Assembly: GCA_000702025.1 (NCBI GenBank) | Contig: KL370852.1 | Span: forward strand, 169,542-233,541 | Direction: 5' to 3' | From: Blautia schinkii DSM 10518 | GTDB taxonomy: Bacteria; Bacillota; Clostridia; Lachnospirales; Lachnospiraceae | Length of the DNA: 64,000 nucleotides | Shown: positions 35,089-43,808 of the stretch, one piece after another | Layout: the number at the start of each line of letters is the position of its first letter | Numbering within the stretch: the stretch's first letter is position 1 | The notes under the pieces: model-generated | Database searches by the model: none | Told to the model about the DNA's origin: nothing | Seen by the model: only the letters and a program-made list of their open reading frames with translations | Position numbers and translations under genes: made by a program

Positions 35089-35601
35089 TCAATACATTGC
35101 CGCCTCCGCGCCTTCATGCATGAGAAGCCAACGTTTTTTATCCAGTCCTCCGGCATATCCGGTAAGACTGCCCCCGGAACCGAGCACACGGTGACAGGGT
35201 ATGATTATCGATATAGGGTTATGGCCTACCGCACCGCCTACAGCCTGGGCAGACATATGCTTTCTTCCAAATTTGGCAGCGATTTTTTTAGATATCTCAC
35301 CATAGGTTGTGACTTGTCCGTACGGAATCTGACATAGAAGCTCCAATACTGCTCGGCGGAACTCACTGCCTCCCGGCGCTAGCTTTAACTCCGAATTCTC
35401 AGGTTTTTCACCTGCAAAATAACGGTCGAGCCAGGACTGCACCTGTAGCAAAAGCGGATAATCGGCCTGCTCTGTCTGTTCATCCTTTAATGAACCGAGG
35501 AAATACTTCTGATTTTCAAACCAGGCTCCCACGAGAGCATCATCCTTTGCGGCAAGTAGAATCTGCCCCACCGGGGATTGGTAATATGTAGTATATAACA
35601 T
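35089..35601 (-). CDS. ogt: Methylated-DNA-[protein]-cysteine S-methyltransferase
   Basis: The 170-residue protein has the alkyltransferase active site IIIPCHRVLG (acceptor Cys near residue 137), the Arg-containing helix-turn-helix PYGQVTTYGEISKKIA (near 92-107) and the NPISI/VGHNP asparagine hinge directly before the active site. It removes O6-alkyl groups from guanine by transferring them to its own cysteine in a suicidal reaction. Length fits stand-alone Ogt; no Ada domain is present. It lies beside a Y-family polymerase and YolD pair, a loose DNA-damage grouping. Confidence 0.93.
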   Translation of the reverse strand: MLYTTYYQSPVGQILLAAKDDALVGAWFENQKYFLGSLKDEQTEQADYPLLLQVQSWLDRYFAGEKPENSELKLAPGGSEFRRAVLELLCQIPYGQVTTYGEISKKIAAKFGRKHMSAQAVGGAVGHNPISIIIPCHRVLGSGGSLTGYAGGLDKKRWLLMHEGAEAAMY

Positions 35602-35692
35602 GACTTTTTCACCTGCAAATTCTCTTCAGTATTCATTGTGAAGTTTTAACGAACAACTTTATGTTTAAACCATACTTCTATCAACTCACATA

Positions 35693-35782
35693 TAATATCT
35701 TATTTCTATGTAACATCTTATTACCGCAAAACATCTTATTACCATGTAACATCTTATTACCACAAAACATCTTATTACATAT
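35693..35782. repeat. Five tandem 18-bp repeats after the yolD-polymerase operon
   Basis: Units at 35693, 35711, 35729, 35747 and 35765 share the core AACATCTTATTAC; units 2 and 4 (TAACATCTTATTACC start) and 3 and 5 (AAACATC start) pair up, giving a 36-bp higher-order period. They lie between the yolD stop and the ogt start. A weak A/T structure only; no terminator hairpin is formed by the array. Confidence 0.9.
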
Positions 35783-35790
35783 AATATGTT

Positions 35791-36126
35791 TTATTCAGAT
35801 ATGATCCGCTCCCCGCTTATATCATAAATGTCATCTAAATTTATCTTTGTATTCACAATTTTAATCACCCGGGCTGTCTGGTCAAGTCTCGATACCATAC
35901 CGGTGACTTTCAGGTATTCCCCTGCACAGTAATAGATTACAGTAACGATATCATTTTTCCTCACCTGGCGCAGCTTTTGGTCCAGATTTTCCTTATATTC
36001 CTCGGAAAGCTCTGCCTTGGGCACTACTATCTTTTCTTTTTTACGCAGCGCATCCGGATATCCTTTCAGCGCAGCAAAAGGCATGAACTGCTTCGCCCGT
36101 TCCTCACGGCTCATTTTAGCTGCCAC
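35791..36126 (-). CDS. YolD-like family protein
   Basis: The GTG at 36126 is preferred because GGAGGT lies 7 bp upstream; an ATG at 36150 with a poorer site is possible. The 111-residue product has the YolD-like motif SREERAKQFMPFAALKGYPDALRKKE near its start and a small beta-rich remainder (VTVIYYCAGEYLKVTG...INLDDIYDI). YolD-like genes usually accompany UvrX/DinB-type Y-family polymerases, as here, where the gene overlaps the polymerase 3' end by 11 bp (35 bp from the alternative start). Its role is thought to be regulatory in translesion synthesis, but it is not well defined. Confidence 0.85.
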   Translation of the reverse strand: MAAKMSREERAKQFMPFAALKGYPDALRKKEKIVVPKAELSEEYKENLDQKLRQVRKNDIVTVIYYCAGEYLKVTGMVSRLDQTARVIKIVNTKINLDDIYDISGERIISE

Positions 36127-37384
36127 TTTTATGACCTCCAATCTGCTCATTCCGCTCCATGGTCGTCGCTTTTTTCTCCAGGTTCATTCCCTTTAAAATT
36201 GCATTTTTACCGTACTTATCCTTAATTCCCAGAAGTGCTTCCTGGAGACGGTGCTCCTTCTCAAGCTCCGCCGGGTCAGTAAAAAGATCATACTGCTGGT
36301 ATTTCTCATCCACAACATGATTGTAAGTAAGATACATTCTCCGAATCGGAGTGAACCTATCCACAATCCTTTCATACAGCTCCTGGGCATATCTGATTAT
36401 CTGATTCGCCGAACTGGTGGTGATTGTCATGCTTATAGTCCCATGAGCAGATTTCCTGGCAAGCCGGTTGGAATATCCCACATGAAGCGTAATAGAATCT
36501 GTGATCAAGCCTTTGTCAACCAACTCCAGGCAAAGGAGGTCAGCCATCTCCTTTAATATGAGCTTTCCGTCCTCAAAGCTATAGTCACACGGCAGGACCT
36601 GTCCGCTCGAAATGGAATTTGTTTTCGGCTTATATTGTTTGATGTCCGCTATGGTTGTGATTTCCCTGCCCCATGCATGGTCAATCAAAAGCTCCGCATC
36701 AACACCAAGCATCCTGTAAAGAGCGGCCTCATCCGCCCCGGCTATCTCTTTCATGGTGGTGATTCCTGCCCTCTCAAGCTGCCGTGCGATTCCCGGACCT
36801 ATCCTCCAGAAATCCGTAAGGGGTTTATGCTCCCACAAAGTATTGCGGTAGCTCTCCTCATCCAGAATTCCAATACGGTCTTGCGCATATTTGGCAGTGA
36901 TATCCAGGGCAATTTTCGCAAGGTACAGATTTGTACCGATGCCACAGGCGGAAGGAATCTTTGTAACCGCAAACACATCCTCCATAATCCGCATACTAAG
37001 CTCTTTTGCCGTCATATTGTACATATGCAGGTAATCCGTGACGTCCATAAACGCCTCATCTATAGAGTAAACATGGATATCCTCTTTTGCAATATATTTT
37101 AAATAGATTGCATATATATTCGCAGAATAGTCTATATAAAGCTGCATCCGGGGCGGTGCCATGATATATTTCAGTCCCTTTGGTATCTCGAACACCCGGC
37201 AGCGGCCCGGTACGCCCAGCGCTTTCAGGGAGGGAGAGACAGCCAGACAGATAGTTTTCTCCGTACGCTCCGGATCAGCAACCACCAGATTCGTGGTCAT
37301 GGGGTCCAACCCACGCGCCACACACTCCACAGATGCATAAAAACTTTTTAAATCTATACATATATAGGTTCTGTCCTTCACCAT
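36116..37384 (-). CDS. Y-family DNA polymerase (UvrX/DinB-like, translesion)
   Basis: The 422-residue protein has the Y-family palm and fingers: YICIDLKSFYASVECV (first catalytic Asp near residue 10, FYASVE steric gate region), YSIDEAFMDVT with catalytic Asp-Glu (near 106-115), the helix-hairpin-helix WRIGPGIARQLERAGI (near 190-205), a little-finger domain (240-350) and a clamp-binding motif QYDLF (near 366). It performs low-fidelity bypass of damaged DNA. The combination with a YolD-like gene is typical of UvrX/ImpB-type polymerases in Firmicutes and their mobile elements. No LexA box was identified upstream. Confidence 0.9.
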   Translation of the reverse strand: MVKDRTYICIDLKSFYASVECVARGLDPMTTNLVVADPERTEKTICLAVSPSLKALGVPGRCRVFEIPKGLKYIMAPPRMQLYIDYSANIYAIYLKYIAKEDIHVYSIDEAFMDVTDYLHMYNMTAKELSMRIMEDVFAVTKIPSACGIGTNLYLAKIALDITAKYAQDRIGILDEESYRNTLWEHKPLTDFWRIGPGIARQLERAGITTMKEIAGADEAALYRMLGVDAELLIDHAWGREITTIADIKQYKPKTNSISSGQVLPCDYSFEDGKLILKEMADLLCLELVDKGLITDSITLHVGYSNRLARKSAHGTISMTITTSSANQIIRYAQELYERIVDRFTPIRRMYLTYNHVVDEKYQQYDLFTDPAELEKEHRLQEALLGIKDKYGKNAILKGMNLEKKATTMERNEQIGGHKSGS

Positions 37385-37474
37385 CGTACACCTCCCGATT
37401 TATCTGCTATATAGATTTCCTTTTATCTTTTTGAGTGTATCGAATTAATAACAGAAGCCCGATTATTAAATATG

Positions 37475-38632
37475 CTATTTTTTCAATATGCTGCTTTTTA
37501 ATCGTTTCAGACCATCCTCTAAGTACTGTCTAGGGCACGCCAGATTCAAGCGCATAAATCCATCTCCGCTGCGGTAAGCATTCCCGTCAGAAAGATAAAG
37601 ACCGCTTTGCTCGCGGATGAAATTGCACAAATCCGCCAAATTTCCCGGCACTGATGTGAAATCAATCCATAGCAGATAGGTAGCTTCAGCCCGGACCGCA
37701 TGCACACCCTTAATTTCCTCTGCAATAAACTTTTCCGCATATCTTCTGTTCGCCCAAATATATTCCCGCAATGCATCCAACCATTTTTCACCAAAGTTAT
37801 AGGCAGCTGCAGGCGCAATTGCAGCAAAAGCATTCGGCTCTGATATCTCATCCAGATCTAAACCTCTGCCTGCTCTGTTCCGCAGATCTTCATTCGGGAT
37901 AATCACCGCTGAAGTCTGGATTCCCGCCAGATTAAACGTTTTCGTTGGGGCCACACAGGTAATGCTGTTATCCCTGCATTTCTCGGACACAGAAGCAAAC
38001 GGGATATAATATTTTCCGGGCTCCGTCATGTCACAATGAATTTCATCAGAGAGCACCAGTACATGATATTTCAAACAAAGCTCGCCGATTCTCACAAGTG
38101 TCTCTCTGTCCCAGATTTTACCCACGGGATTATGGGGATTGCAGAGAATCATCATGGTTGTCTCCGGACAAGAAAGCTTTTCCTCCAAATCTGTAAAATC
38201 AATGGCATACTGACCATTATTATACAGAAGCCGGTTCTCCAAAACCTTTCTTCCATTATTCAGGATGGAGTTAAAGAAATGATTATAAACCGGAGACATG
38301 ACCAGAATATTGTCTCCCACGGATGTCATCTTGCGGATAATACTTGCCGTGGCCGGATTGACGCCCGACGCAAACAAAAGCCATTCCTTTTTTATTTCAA
38401 ATTGGTAGCGTCTGCTCCACCAGGACTGGTAAGCCTCATACCAATCATCTCCAAGTACGGTATAACCATAAATCCCATGGTCAGCTCTCCTATGTATCGC
38501 CTCAATGACCTGAGGTACTGTCTCAAAATCCATATCCGCCACCCACATAGGCAGCTCCTGCTCCGAAACTTCCCATTTCAAAGAGCCTGTGTTTCTTCGA
38601 TTGATTATTTTGTCAAAATTAAATTCTTCCAT
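37475..38632 (-). CDS. MalY/PatB-family PLP-dependent C-S lyase/aminotransferase
   Basis: AGGAGG lies 5 bp upstream of the ATG. The 385-residue protein matches the MalY/PatB subgroup of fold-type I enzymes: N-terminal INRRNTGSLKWE and LPMWVADMDF (near residues 12-38), YGYTVLGDDWYEAYQSWW, NPHNPVGKIWD (near 165), SDEIHCDM (PLP-binding Asp near 195), the Schiff-base Lys in APTKTFNLAGIQTS (near 230) and C-terminal MRLNLACPRQYLE. It probably cleaves cystathionine or cysteine to pyruvate, ammonia and a thiol. It is a single gene with a likely promoter at 38792-38819. Confidence 0.9.
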   Translation of the reverse strand: MEEFNFDKIINRRNTGSLKWEVSEQELPMWVADMDFETVPQVIEAIHRRADHGIYGYTVLGDDWYEAYQSWWSRRYQFEIKKEWLLFASGVNPATASIIRKMTSVGDNILVMSPVYNHFFNSILNNGRKVLENRLLYNNGQYAIDFTDLEEKLSCPETTMMILCNPHNPVGKIWDRETLVRIGELCLKYHVLVLSDEIHCDMTEPGKYYIPFASVSEKCRDNSITCVAPTKTFNLAGIQTSAVIIPNEDLRNRAGRGLDLDEISEPNAFAAIAPAAAYNFGEKWLDALREYIWANRRYAEKFIAEEIKGVHAVRAEATYLLWIDFTSVPGNLADLCNFIREQSGLYLSDGNAYRSGDGFMRLNLACPRQYLEDGLKRLKSSILKK

Positions 38633-38791
38633 TTGGTCCTCCTGTTGTTATCTGTTTCTCAATATACCAGCATCACATTGTGCCAGGCCGTCACTGCTTT
38701 TCCCCGAATAATATCATGCATACATCTTTTAGTTATCAATGATGAAACCACACATCAAAAATCCATTCTCTTCATATTACCCGGGCATAAC

Positions 38792-38819
38792 ATTTTATCC
38801 ATGTTAAGTTCCTATGCAA
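38792..38819 (-). promoter_or_regulatory. Possible promoter of the C-S lyase gene
   Basis: On the minus strand TTGCAT (38814-38819) and TAAAAT (38792-38797) are 16 bp apart, about 160 bp upstream of the start. Confidence 0.4.
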
Positions 38820-38834
38820 ACCTGGAATCCTTAA

Positions 38835-39032
38835 TCAATTAATTATAGTGTACCATACAATTCCCTCTTCTTCAACCCAAAAAGAACATTTGTTCGTCTC
38901 TTTTTTTAAATCTGACAAACCAACTGAAAGCATAATCTCCATCAAAAATTTTTCTGTTTTATTATAAAACGTTCGCCGTATGGGCTGGTAAGCTGGTAGA
39001 ACGAGAGTGTACAAAAAAATCACCGCTGCCAC
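38835..39032 (-). other. Weak 65-codon frame in the gap before the C-S lyase gene; possible remnant
   Basis: In the 420-bp gap between the GNAT and C-S lyase genes, a minus-strand frame encodes a hydrophobic start (AAVIFLYTLVLPAYQP) and a KKETNKCSFWVEEEG tail. It has no ribosome site and no recognised family. It may be the 3' end of a decayed gene or chance. Confidence 0.2.
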
Positions 39033-39053
39033 ATAATGAACAACGGTAGTTTT

Positions 39054-39500
39054 TTATCTTTCCAGCTTAACAAGATACTCCGTTGTATCTTCTTCAAACT
39101 TTTTCTCACCTGTAAAATGAAAACCATGCCTTTGATAAAAGGAGATTGCTCTTGTATTTTTCTCCAATGCCCACAAATTATCTGCACGCAGTTCTTCAAT
39201 CGCAAATTCAATCAATTCTTTGCCAATCCCCTCGTTTTGGAAAAACGTATCCACATATATTTTGCAAATCTCTGTTTCGTTCATTTGGATGAAGCCTTTT
39301 ATTAAACCGTTATCGTAGACATATATATTTTTAATTATCTCCTCTTTCTTAAAATAATTATCTACCAGCGATACTACTTGTAACTCGCCAAAAGAAAATC
39401 CTTCATCCTTAAAAATCGGGAAATAATTTACACGATTATTAAAAATATAAATTTCTGCCACCCTTGATAAATCTGCAGCTTTCGCTTTTCGTATATTCAT
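39054..39500 (-). CDS. GNAT-family N-acetyltransferase
   Basis: The 148-residue protein has the GNAT layout: IRKAKAADLSRVAEIY at the N-terminus, motif A with the acetyl-CoA pyrophosphate loop in VDTFFQNEGIGKELIEFAIEE (Q-x-x-G-I-G, near residues 82-100), and motif B NTRAISFYQRHGFHFTGEKKF (near 115-135). The acceptor substrate is unknown; related proteins acetylate small amines or peptide N-termini. It is a single gene with AT-rich flanks. Confidence 0.88.
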   Translation of the reverse strand: MNIRKAKAADLSRVAEIYIFNNRVNYFPIFKDEGFSFGELQVVSLVDNYFKKEEIIKNIYVYDNGLIKGFIQMNETEICKIYVDTFFQNEGIGKELIEFAIEELRADNLWALEKNTRAISFYQRHGFHFTGEKKFEEDTTEYLVKLER

Positions 39501-39600
39501 TTTGAATTCTCCTCCGCAGTTCGGCCGCTATCATAAGACGGCCATCACTTTTTTGAAATCAAGACACTTGTTACAAACCCGGCTACTACAAAGCATACCC

Positions 39601-40374
39601 CTAACAATGTGCACCATATAACTCTTCAATCCTGCATTTCAAACGATTCGGCATACTTCGCGGTCCACGTACAGCAGACACACCATATTCCTTCAGCAGT
39701 GCAAAATCAATTTTAACTTCGTCATACCGCTTAAGCAATTGCAGACGCATCACTTTGCTCATGCTTACGTTTTTATCTGAATATTCGTAAGGGATATCCA
39801 CCTCCACGGCTTTGCACTTATATTGAATTGCCGACACAGGTGCTGCCACGTAGAGATAAACCTTATCCCCAACGCAGATATGATTGCTTTGTTTCCAAAT
39901 GAAAGCGCCGTCTGTGCTCTCGTTTATAGCTGCTTCGATATCGTAAAATTTAGGGTTCGCCGGGACGATCCATTCTGTGTTTCTTACCCCGGATTTTTTA
40001 GATTTCTTTTTATCTGTTAGTTCAAAACTGGTATCCAGCAGCAGTTCGATTGTTTCCATGGGGACCGTATCGTCAAGCAGGATTGTGAGCCATTTCCCTT
40101 TATTCATATGATACGCGGGCATAATCCCATCCTGAAGCAAAAAAGCACCCGCCATCACAGAATCAGCCTTAACATTCAGTATATCCACAAGCTCCTCCCC
40201 CTCAAGTCCCAGTCTGTTTCGAGGAACGTTCATTAACAATCCATACCACTTGTTATTACTGCTGTGTCTCAGGACTACATCCTTCGGATATTTGGGCCAT
40301 AAAGACTCCGGCCTGGTATGATACTGTTTTTCCGCTGATTGCAGCACTTTTTCCCGTAGTGAAAACTCCTGCAT
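39601..40374 (-). CDS. MmcQ/YjbR-family protein with C-terminal PUA/EVE-like domain
   Basis: The 257-residue product has an N-terminal MmcQ/YjbR-like CyaY-fold domain (residues about 5-120: PKYPKDVVLRHSSNNKWYGLL, GEELVDILNVKAD, MAGAFLLQDG, HMNKGKWLTILLDD). A C-terminal domain of about 130 residues follows (WIVPANPKFYDIEAAI, IWKQSNHICVGDKVYLYVAAPVSAI), which resembles EVE/PUA-like modules that read modified bases. A second, truncated copy of its first 80 residues lies at 42310-42552 on the far side of the helicase gene. It is 17 bp downstream of that helicase gene. The family is called DNA-binding, but direct evidence is limited. Confidence 0.75.
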   Translation of the reverse strand: MQEFSLREKVLQSAEKQYHTRPESLWPKYPKDVVLRHSSNNKWYGLLMNVPRNRLGLEGEELVDILNVKADSVMAGAFLLQDGIMPAYHMNKGKWLTILLDDTVPMETIELLLDTSFELTDKKKSKKSGVRNTEWIVPANPKFYDIEAAINESTDGAFIWKQSNHICVGDKVYLYVAAPVSAIQYKCKAVEVDIPYEYSDKNVSMSKVMRLQLLKRYDEVKIDFALLKEYGVSAVRGPRSMPNRLKCRIEELYGAHC

Positions 40375-40391
40375 GCCCCTGCTTCCCTTCT

Positions 40392-42065
40392 CTATATATT
40401 ATGTTTTTTCCAGAAATCTTCTGATGCCACCACATAAAGAAGCGTTCTGGCTCTTGTTCCTGCTATATACATGAATTTCGAAAAATTCTTATTGGAAATG
40501 TCATCCGTATTAATCAATATTACAATCTTAGAGTCCAACCCTTTGTACCCTTGAATGGTGGAGTATCCCGGCAGTTGGCTGTCTGCATCAAAATCATATC
40601 CAAGCTCGTTCACCACATAGCCCGCCTGCTTCAAAAGTGAATTGGCATATTTCTTCGGTCCAAGAAATGTCACATCCGCCAAATCTATCTTTTCTCCGCG
40701 CAGATACTTTAGAATCTCTTTTATCTTCTTCTTAAAGTCTGCCAGATCTGTATATGAGATTTTTTGAACCTCTTCCCCATTCTCATGAAGAAATTCTCTG
40801 ATCTCTACGCCGCTCGCTTTTGAACTATAGGTTCCGATCTGCACGGTATTACGGCAATTCATGAATAATTTGAACTTCGTACAGGCATAACTCTCTATTA
40901 TTTCCATTCCATCCGCATATTCCGGATTATAGATGTTCTGTTTCTCATCATAAAAAATTGCCCATTCGCCCTTTTCAAGACCATTTTTAAGTAACACATC
41001 AAGGGAATATAAATAAACAGGCTTAATGATATCTTGTCCCTCATCCATCACAATTAAATCGTATTTTAATTCATCCAACTGCTCTGAAGATAAACCTTTC
41101 ATCCATTCAAAGAACTGCTCCGGTAATTCCTCTCCGAAATACTTTTGAGGATTCTCTTTCATTCTGGTCACATCAACCGCAACATACTCTCCAAATAATG
41201 CGTGTATATTAACCACCTTAAGGTTATCTTTCCTCTGAATATGCCCATTGATATGGTTCGCCAGGTTTTTATTAAATGTCAGATATAATACCCGGTCTCC
41301 CCGCTCTGCCCTGTTTTTTGCAAATTCAGAGGCCAACAAGGTTTTCCCGGTTCCGGCACTTCCCTCAATGAGCAGATGTGAATTCATTCCCAATGCATTC
41401 ATAATCTGTGCCTGTTCATTGGTAAGACGTACAAGCCGCTGCTCAATATGAGCAAGCCGGTCTCTTAATATTGGAATAAAAGTAAAATCGCCGCGGAGAT
41501 AATCAACAATTTTTTCCACATCACTTTTTGAAAGCTTTCCCGGTTCTCTATGCTGCCGCCCGGTCCAATAATCAAAAACCCTGTTTATGTACTCCGTGAT
41601 GTTTTCTGTGCGGCTGTCATAGATAATTTCCTGTATGATTTCCTGTGAGGAAGACTTAAATTCAATGTCCGGAAAAACAACGCCGCAAGCCACCAAAACA
41701 TTTTTTATATGAGGATTTCCGGAAAATCTGTTTTTTAATTCCGAACGTAAGCTGAACATATTTCCCACAACCTGAGCAAAAGGCCCTTCGGGTTTTTGAT
41801 GTTCTGTCCCATACCTGTCAATAAAGAACCATTTCCCTTCTCTGCACTCAACACGGCCACCCTTGATTTCCAGACAGGCAACTCCACGCCTGCAGACAAC
41901 CACAAAATCAATCTCACCATATATCTTGCTCTGATGCCTTGGAAGGCCCAGCGAATGCAGTACAAAAGCATCCTCAATGTTCAGTTCCTGCAGAATATTA
42001 TACATCTTCTTCTCTGCATTACTTTTTATCTCTTCGCCCATATACGGCGGTATAAATGTAACCAT
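40392..42065 (-). CDS. NERD-domain SF1 (UvrD/DEAD-like) helicase
   Basis: The 557-residue protein starts with a NERD nuclease-related domain (about residues 14-125: GEIDFVVVCRRGVACLEIKGG carries the Asp...Glu-x-Lys triad). A UvrD-like superfamily 1 helicase core follows: Q-motif region LTNEQAQIMNAL, Walker A EGSAGTGKTLLA (near 235), motif II VMDEGQD (near 342), CRNT motif IV region, and a C-terminal GYSTIQGYKGLDSKIVILI plus MYIAGTRAR motif VI. NERD-helicase proteins are frequent in defence islands and plasmids and probably cut and unwind DNA. It lies between two copies of a MmcQ/YjbR gene and next to a TOTE primase-helicase gene. Confidence 0.85.
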   Translation of the reverse strand: MVTFIPPYMGEEIKSNAEKKMYNILQELNIEDAFVLHSLGLPRHQSKIYGEIDFVVVCRRGVACLEIKGGRVECREGKWFFIDRYGTEHQKPEGPFAQVVGNMFSLRSELKNRFSGNPHIKNVLVACGVVFPDIEFKSSSQEIIQEIIYDSRTENITEYINRVFDYWTGRQHREPGKLSKSDVEKIVDYLRGDFTFIPILRDRLAHIEQRLVRLTNEQAQIMNALGMNSHLLIEGSAGTGKTLLASEFAKNRAERGDRVLYLTFNKNLANHINGHIQRKDNLKVVNIHALFGEYVAVDVTRMKENPQKYFGEELPEQFFEWMKGLSSEQLDELKYDLIVMDEGQDIIKPVYLYSLDVLLKNGLEKGEWAIFYDEKQNIYNPEYADGMEIIESYACTKFKLFMNCRNTVQIGTYSSKASGVEIREFLHENGEEVQKISYTDLADFKKKIKEILKYLRGEKIDLADVTFLGPKKYANSLLKQAGYVVNELGYDFDADSQLPGYSTIQGYKGLDSKIVILINTDDISNKNFSKFMYIAGTRARTLLYVVASEDFWKKHNI

Positions 42066-42080
42066 CCCATCAATCCATTC

Positions 42081-42275
42081 CTACTGATATAGTTTAAGTA
42101 TATCGAGAAGAATCTTTATCACCCGTTCTCTCATGCTTTCCGACGCTAATACCTTCACATTGCCGACTAACTTAACAGTTACAAGATTCTTCTTCATCTC
42201 CAATGATATAAAAATCTCTAAATCGCCCCATTTAAGATTAAATCCTATTATAATTTGCCACAACATGAACTTCAA
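42081..42275 (-). other. Short frame of unknown nature between helicase and truncated YjbR copy
   Basis: A 64-codon frame (MKFMLWQIIIGFNLKWGD start; KVLASESMRERVIKILLDIL end) ends 15 bp before the NERD-helicase gene. No ribosome site was found and the sequence is unfamiliar. Its amphipathic end looks protein-like; it could be the tail of a gene lost when the flanking YjbR copy was truncated. Confidence 0.3.
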
Positions 42276-42309
42276 CTACTTTTTCAATCACAAGGGCCCG
42301 TATCCCTTC

Positions 42310-42552
42310 CTAAAGCAAAAATGCGCCTGCCATCACAGGATCCGCCTTAACATTCAATATATCCACAAACTCCTCCCCCTCAAGGCCAAGCCTGTTTCTG
42401 GGAATATTCATTAACAATCCATACCACTTGTTATTACTGCTGTGCCTCAAAACTACATCTTTGGGGTACTTTGGCCATAGACACTCTGGCTGAGTATGGT
42501 ACTGTTTGGCCGCCGATCCCAGCACTTTTTCTCTAAATGAAATATTCTGCAT
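42310..42552 (-). pseudogene. Truncated second copy of the MmcQ/YjbR gene
   Basis: From an ATG at 42552 the frame encodes 80 residues nearly identical to the start of the protein at 39601-40374 (shared PKYPKDVVLRHSSNNKWYGL and RNRLGLEGEE; about ten differences). A TAG at 42310-42312 replaces the CAG that continues the full copy at MAGAFLLQ. Recognisable nucleotide similarity fades within about 20 bp beyond the stop, so the C-terminal two thirds are missing. Both copies point the same way and flank the NERD-helicase gene, which suggests a segmental duplication followed by decay. Confidence 0.75.
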
Positions 42553-42680
42553 TCTCTTGCCGCCCCTTTCGTATAAATACAATTCTATTCTGTCAAAAAT
42601 AAATTTTATTACAGTTTCAGCTCATTCCACTTTCCTTTTAAAATTGTTATAACATCTCAATAATTTCTCCTATATGTTCT

Positions 42681-43808
42681 CTATATGCTTAACGCAATCT
42701 CCAGCAATTCTGCTGCGGCCTGTGGGGAATTTATCCTTATCAGATTATCCCATGCATCCTCTTTTCCAAGAAGATTCATGCCGCCGTGCCATACCAATTC
42801 ATCATCTATGACAGCAAAATGTTCCTGCACCTCTTCCTTCAGAATCAGGTGGATACCTCCAAGCCTCATTTCCTCCACCATTGCCAGGCAAAGTTCTGTA
42901 CTCCCAAGAAGAATATTTTCAGGTTCTGTAGTAATCACCGTTACATCAACTCCCGCCTCCTGTCTTGGTTTTAAAAGATAAATAAAGCGCTCAACTTTGT
43001 CCTGTGTAATTTCAGGGCTTGATACAATGATCTTCTTTTCTGCCTCAATGATATCCCGTTCAAACACATCAGCATAGCTCCCCGAATCATAAATGGAATT
43101 CACGTTCTGCTTTGAGACACAGGTTTCTGCTGCAAGCTGATAGCCTATTCTCTTATATGTCCTCAGCCTTTTTGCATACATATTATCAAAATAGCGTATA
43201 TGGGAATCAATATAATCGTAAACAATTACCTCTGTTTTACCTACATAATCACGGTTCAATCTCCCTAAATATTGTTCCAGTCTTCCCGCGAATGACACGG
43301 GCGCTGCCAGCATCAAGGTATCAAGTCTTGGACAATCAAAACCTTCTCCAATTTTTTGTCCGGTCGCAACTAAAATAACGCTCTGGTTATAGGGAACCTC
43401 TTTCAGCCTTTTTCTAATATCTGCATTTTCTTTATCCGTGTTATCGCCATACAGAAGAAATACATAATCGGCATTATTCTTCAAATTATCATACAGATAT
43501 TTTGCATGCTCTTTATATTTTGTAAGGATAACTGGTGTACGTCCTTTTAGAATACATTCCCTGGTATCTTCTATGAGCATTTCATTTCTGACATTGCTCC
43601 TGCTGATCAGTACAAACGCTCCATTAATATCATTTTTACTCTCGTTTGTATCAACCACTCTTGTATATCTCGGATAAACGAAATGACCGATACCCTGTTC
43701 AATTGCACGCTCCTTTGCCGTATAGCTATGGCGTATAGGACCGAGCGATTTTTTCCAGGCTGTCCCCTCTCTTCGGAGTTGCTGACACTCCATAAACATA
43801 TCTGGCAT
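42681..43808 (-). pseudogene. TOTE conflict-system protein, C-terminal part (helicase second half and PLD domain), out of frame with the N-terminal part
   Basis: The homologous part begins at LGPIRHSYTAKERAIEQG, about 20 codons into this frame, and continues the helicase of the preceding frame. Motif V is VATGQKIGEGFDCPRLDTL (near residue 150) and motif VI QYLGRLNR (near 185). A C-terminal phospholipase D-like module (about 255-375: KKIIVSSPEITQ, VTVITTEPENI, FAVIDDELVWHGGMNLLG) has the family fold, but the H-x-K of the active site reads Gln-Glu-His, so it looks inactive. Without the upstream frame this piece has no ribosome site of its own. It is best read as the broken 3' half of one gene spanning 42681-45615. 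Confidence 0.8.

Noticed and set aside
35693-35782. A CRISPR array
   Set aside because: The 18-bp units are directly adjacent with no spacers, and no cas genes are present. They are simple tandem repeats.
43726-43808. Programmed ribosomal frameshifting between the two TOTE frames
   Set aside because: The A6 run is in the wrong phase for a canonical slippery heptamer, no stimulatory stem was seen, and the apparent lack of residues versus remembered homologues favours mutation.
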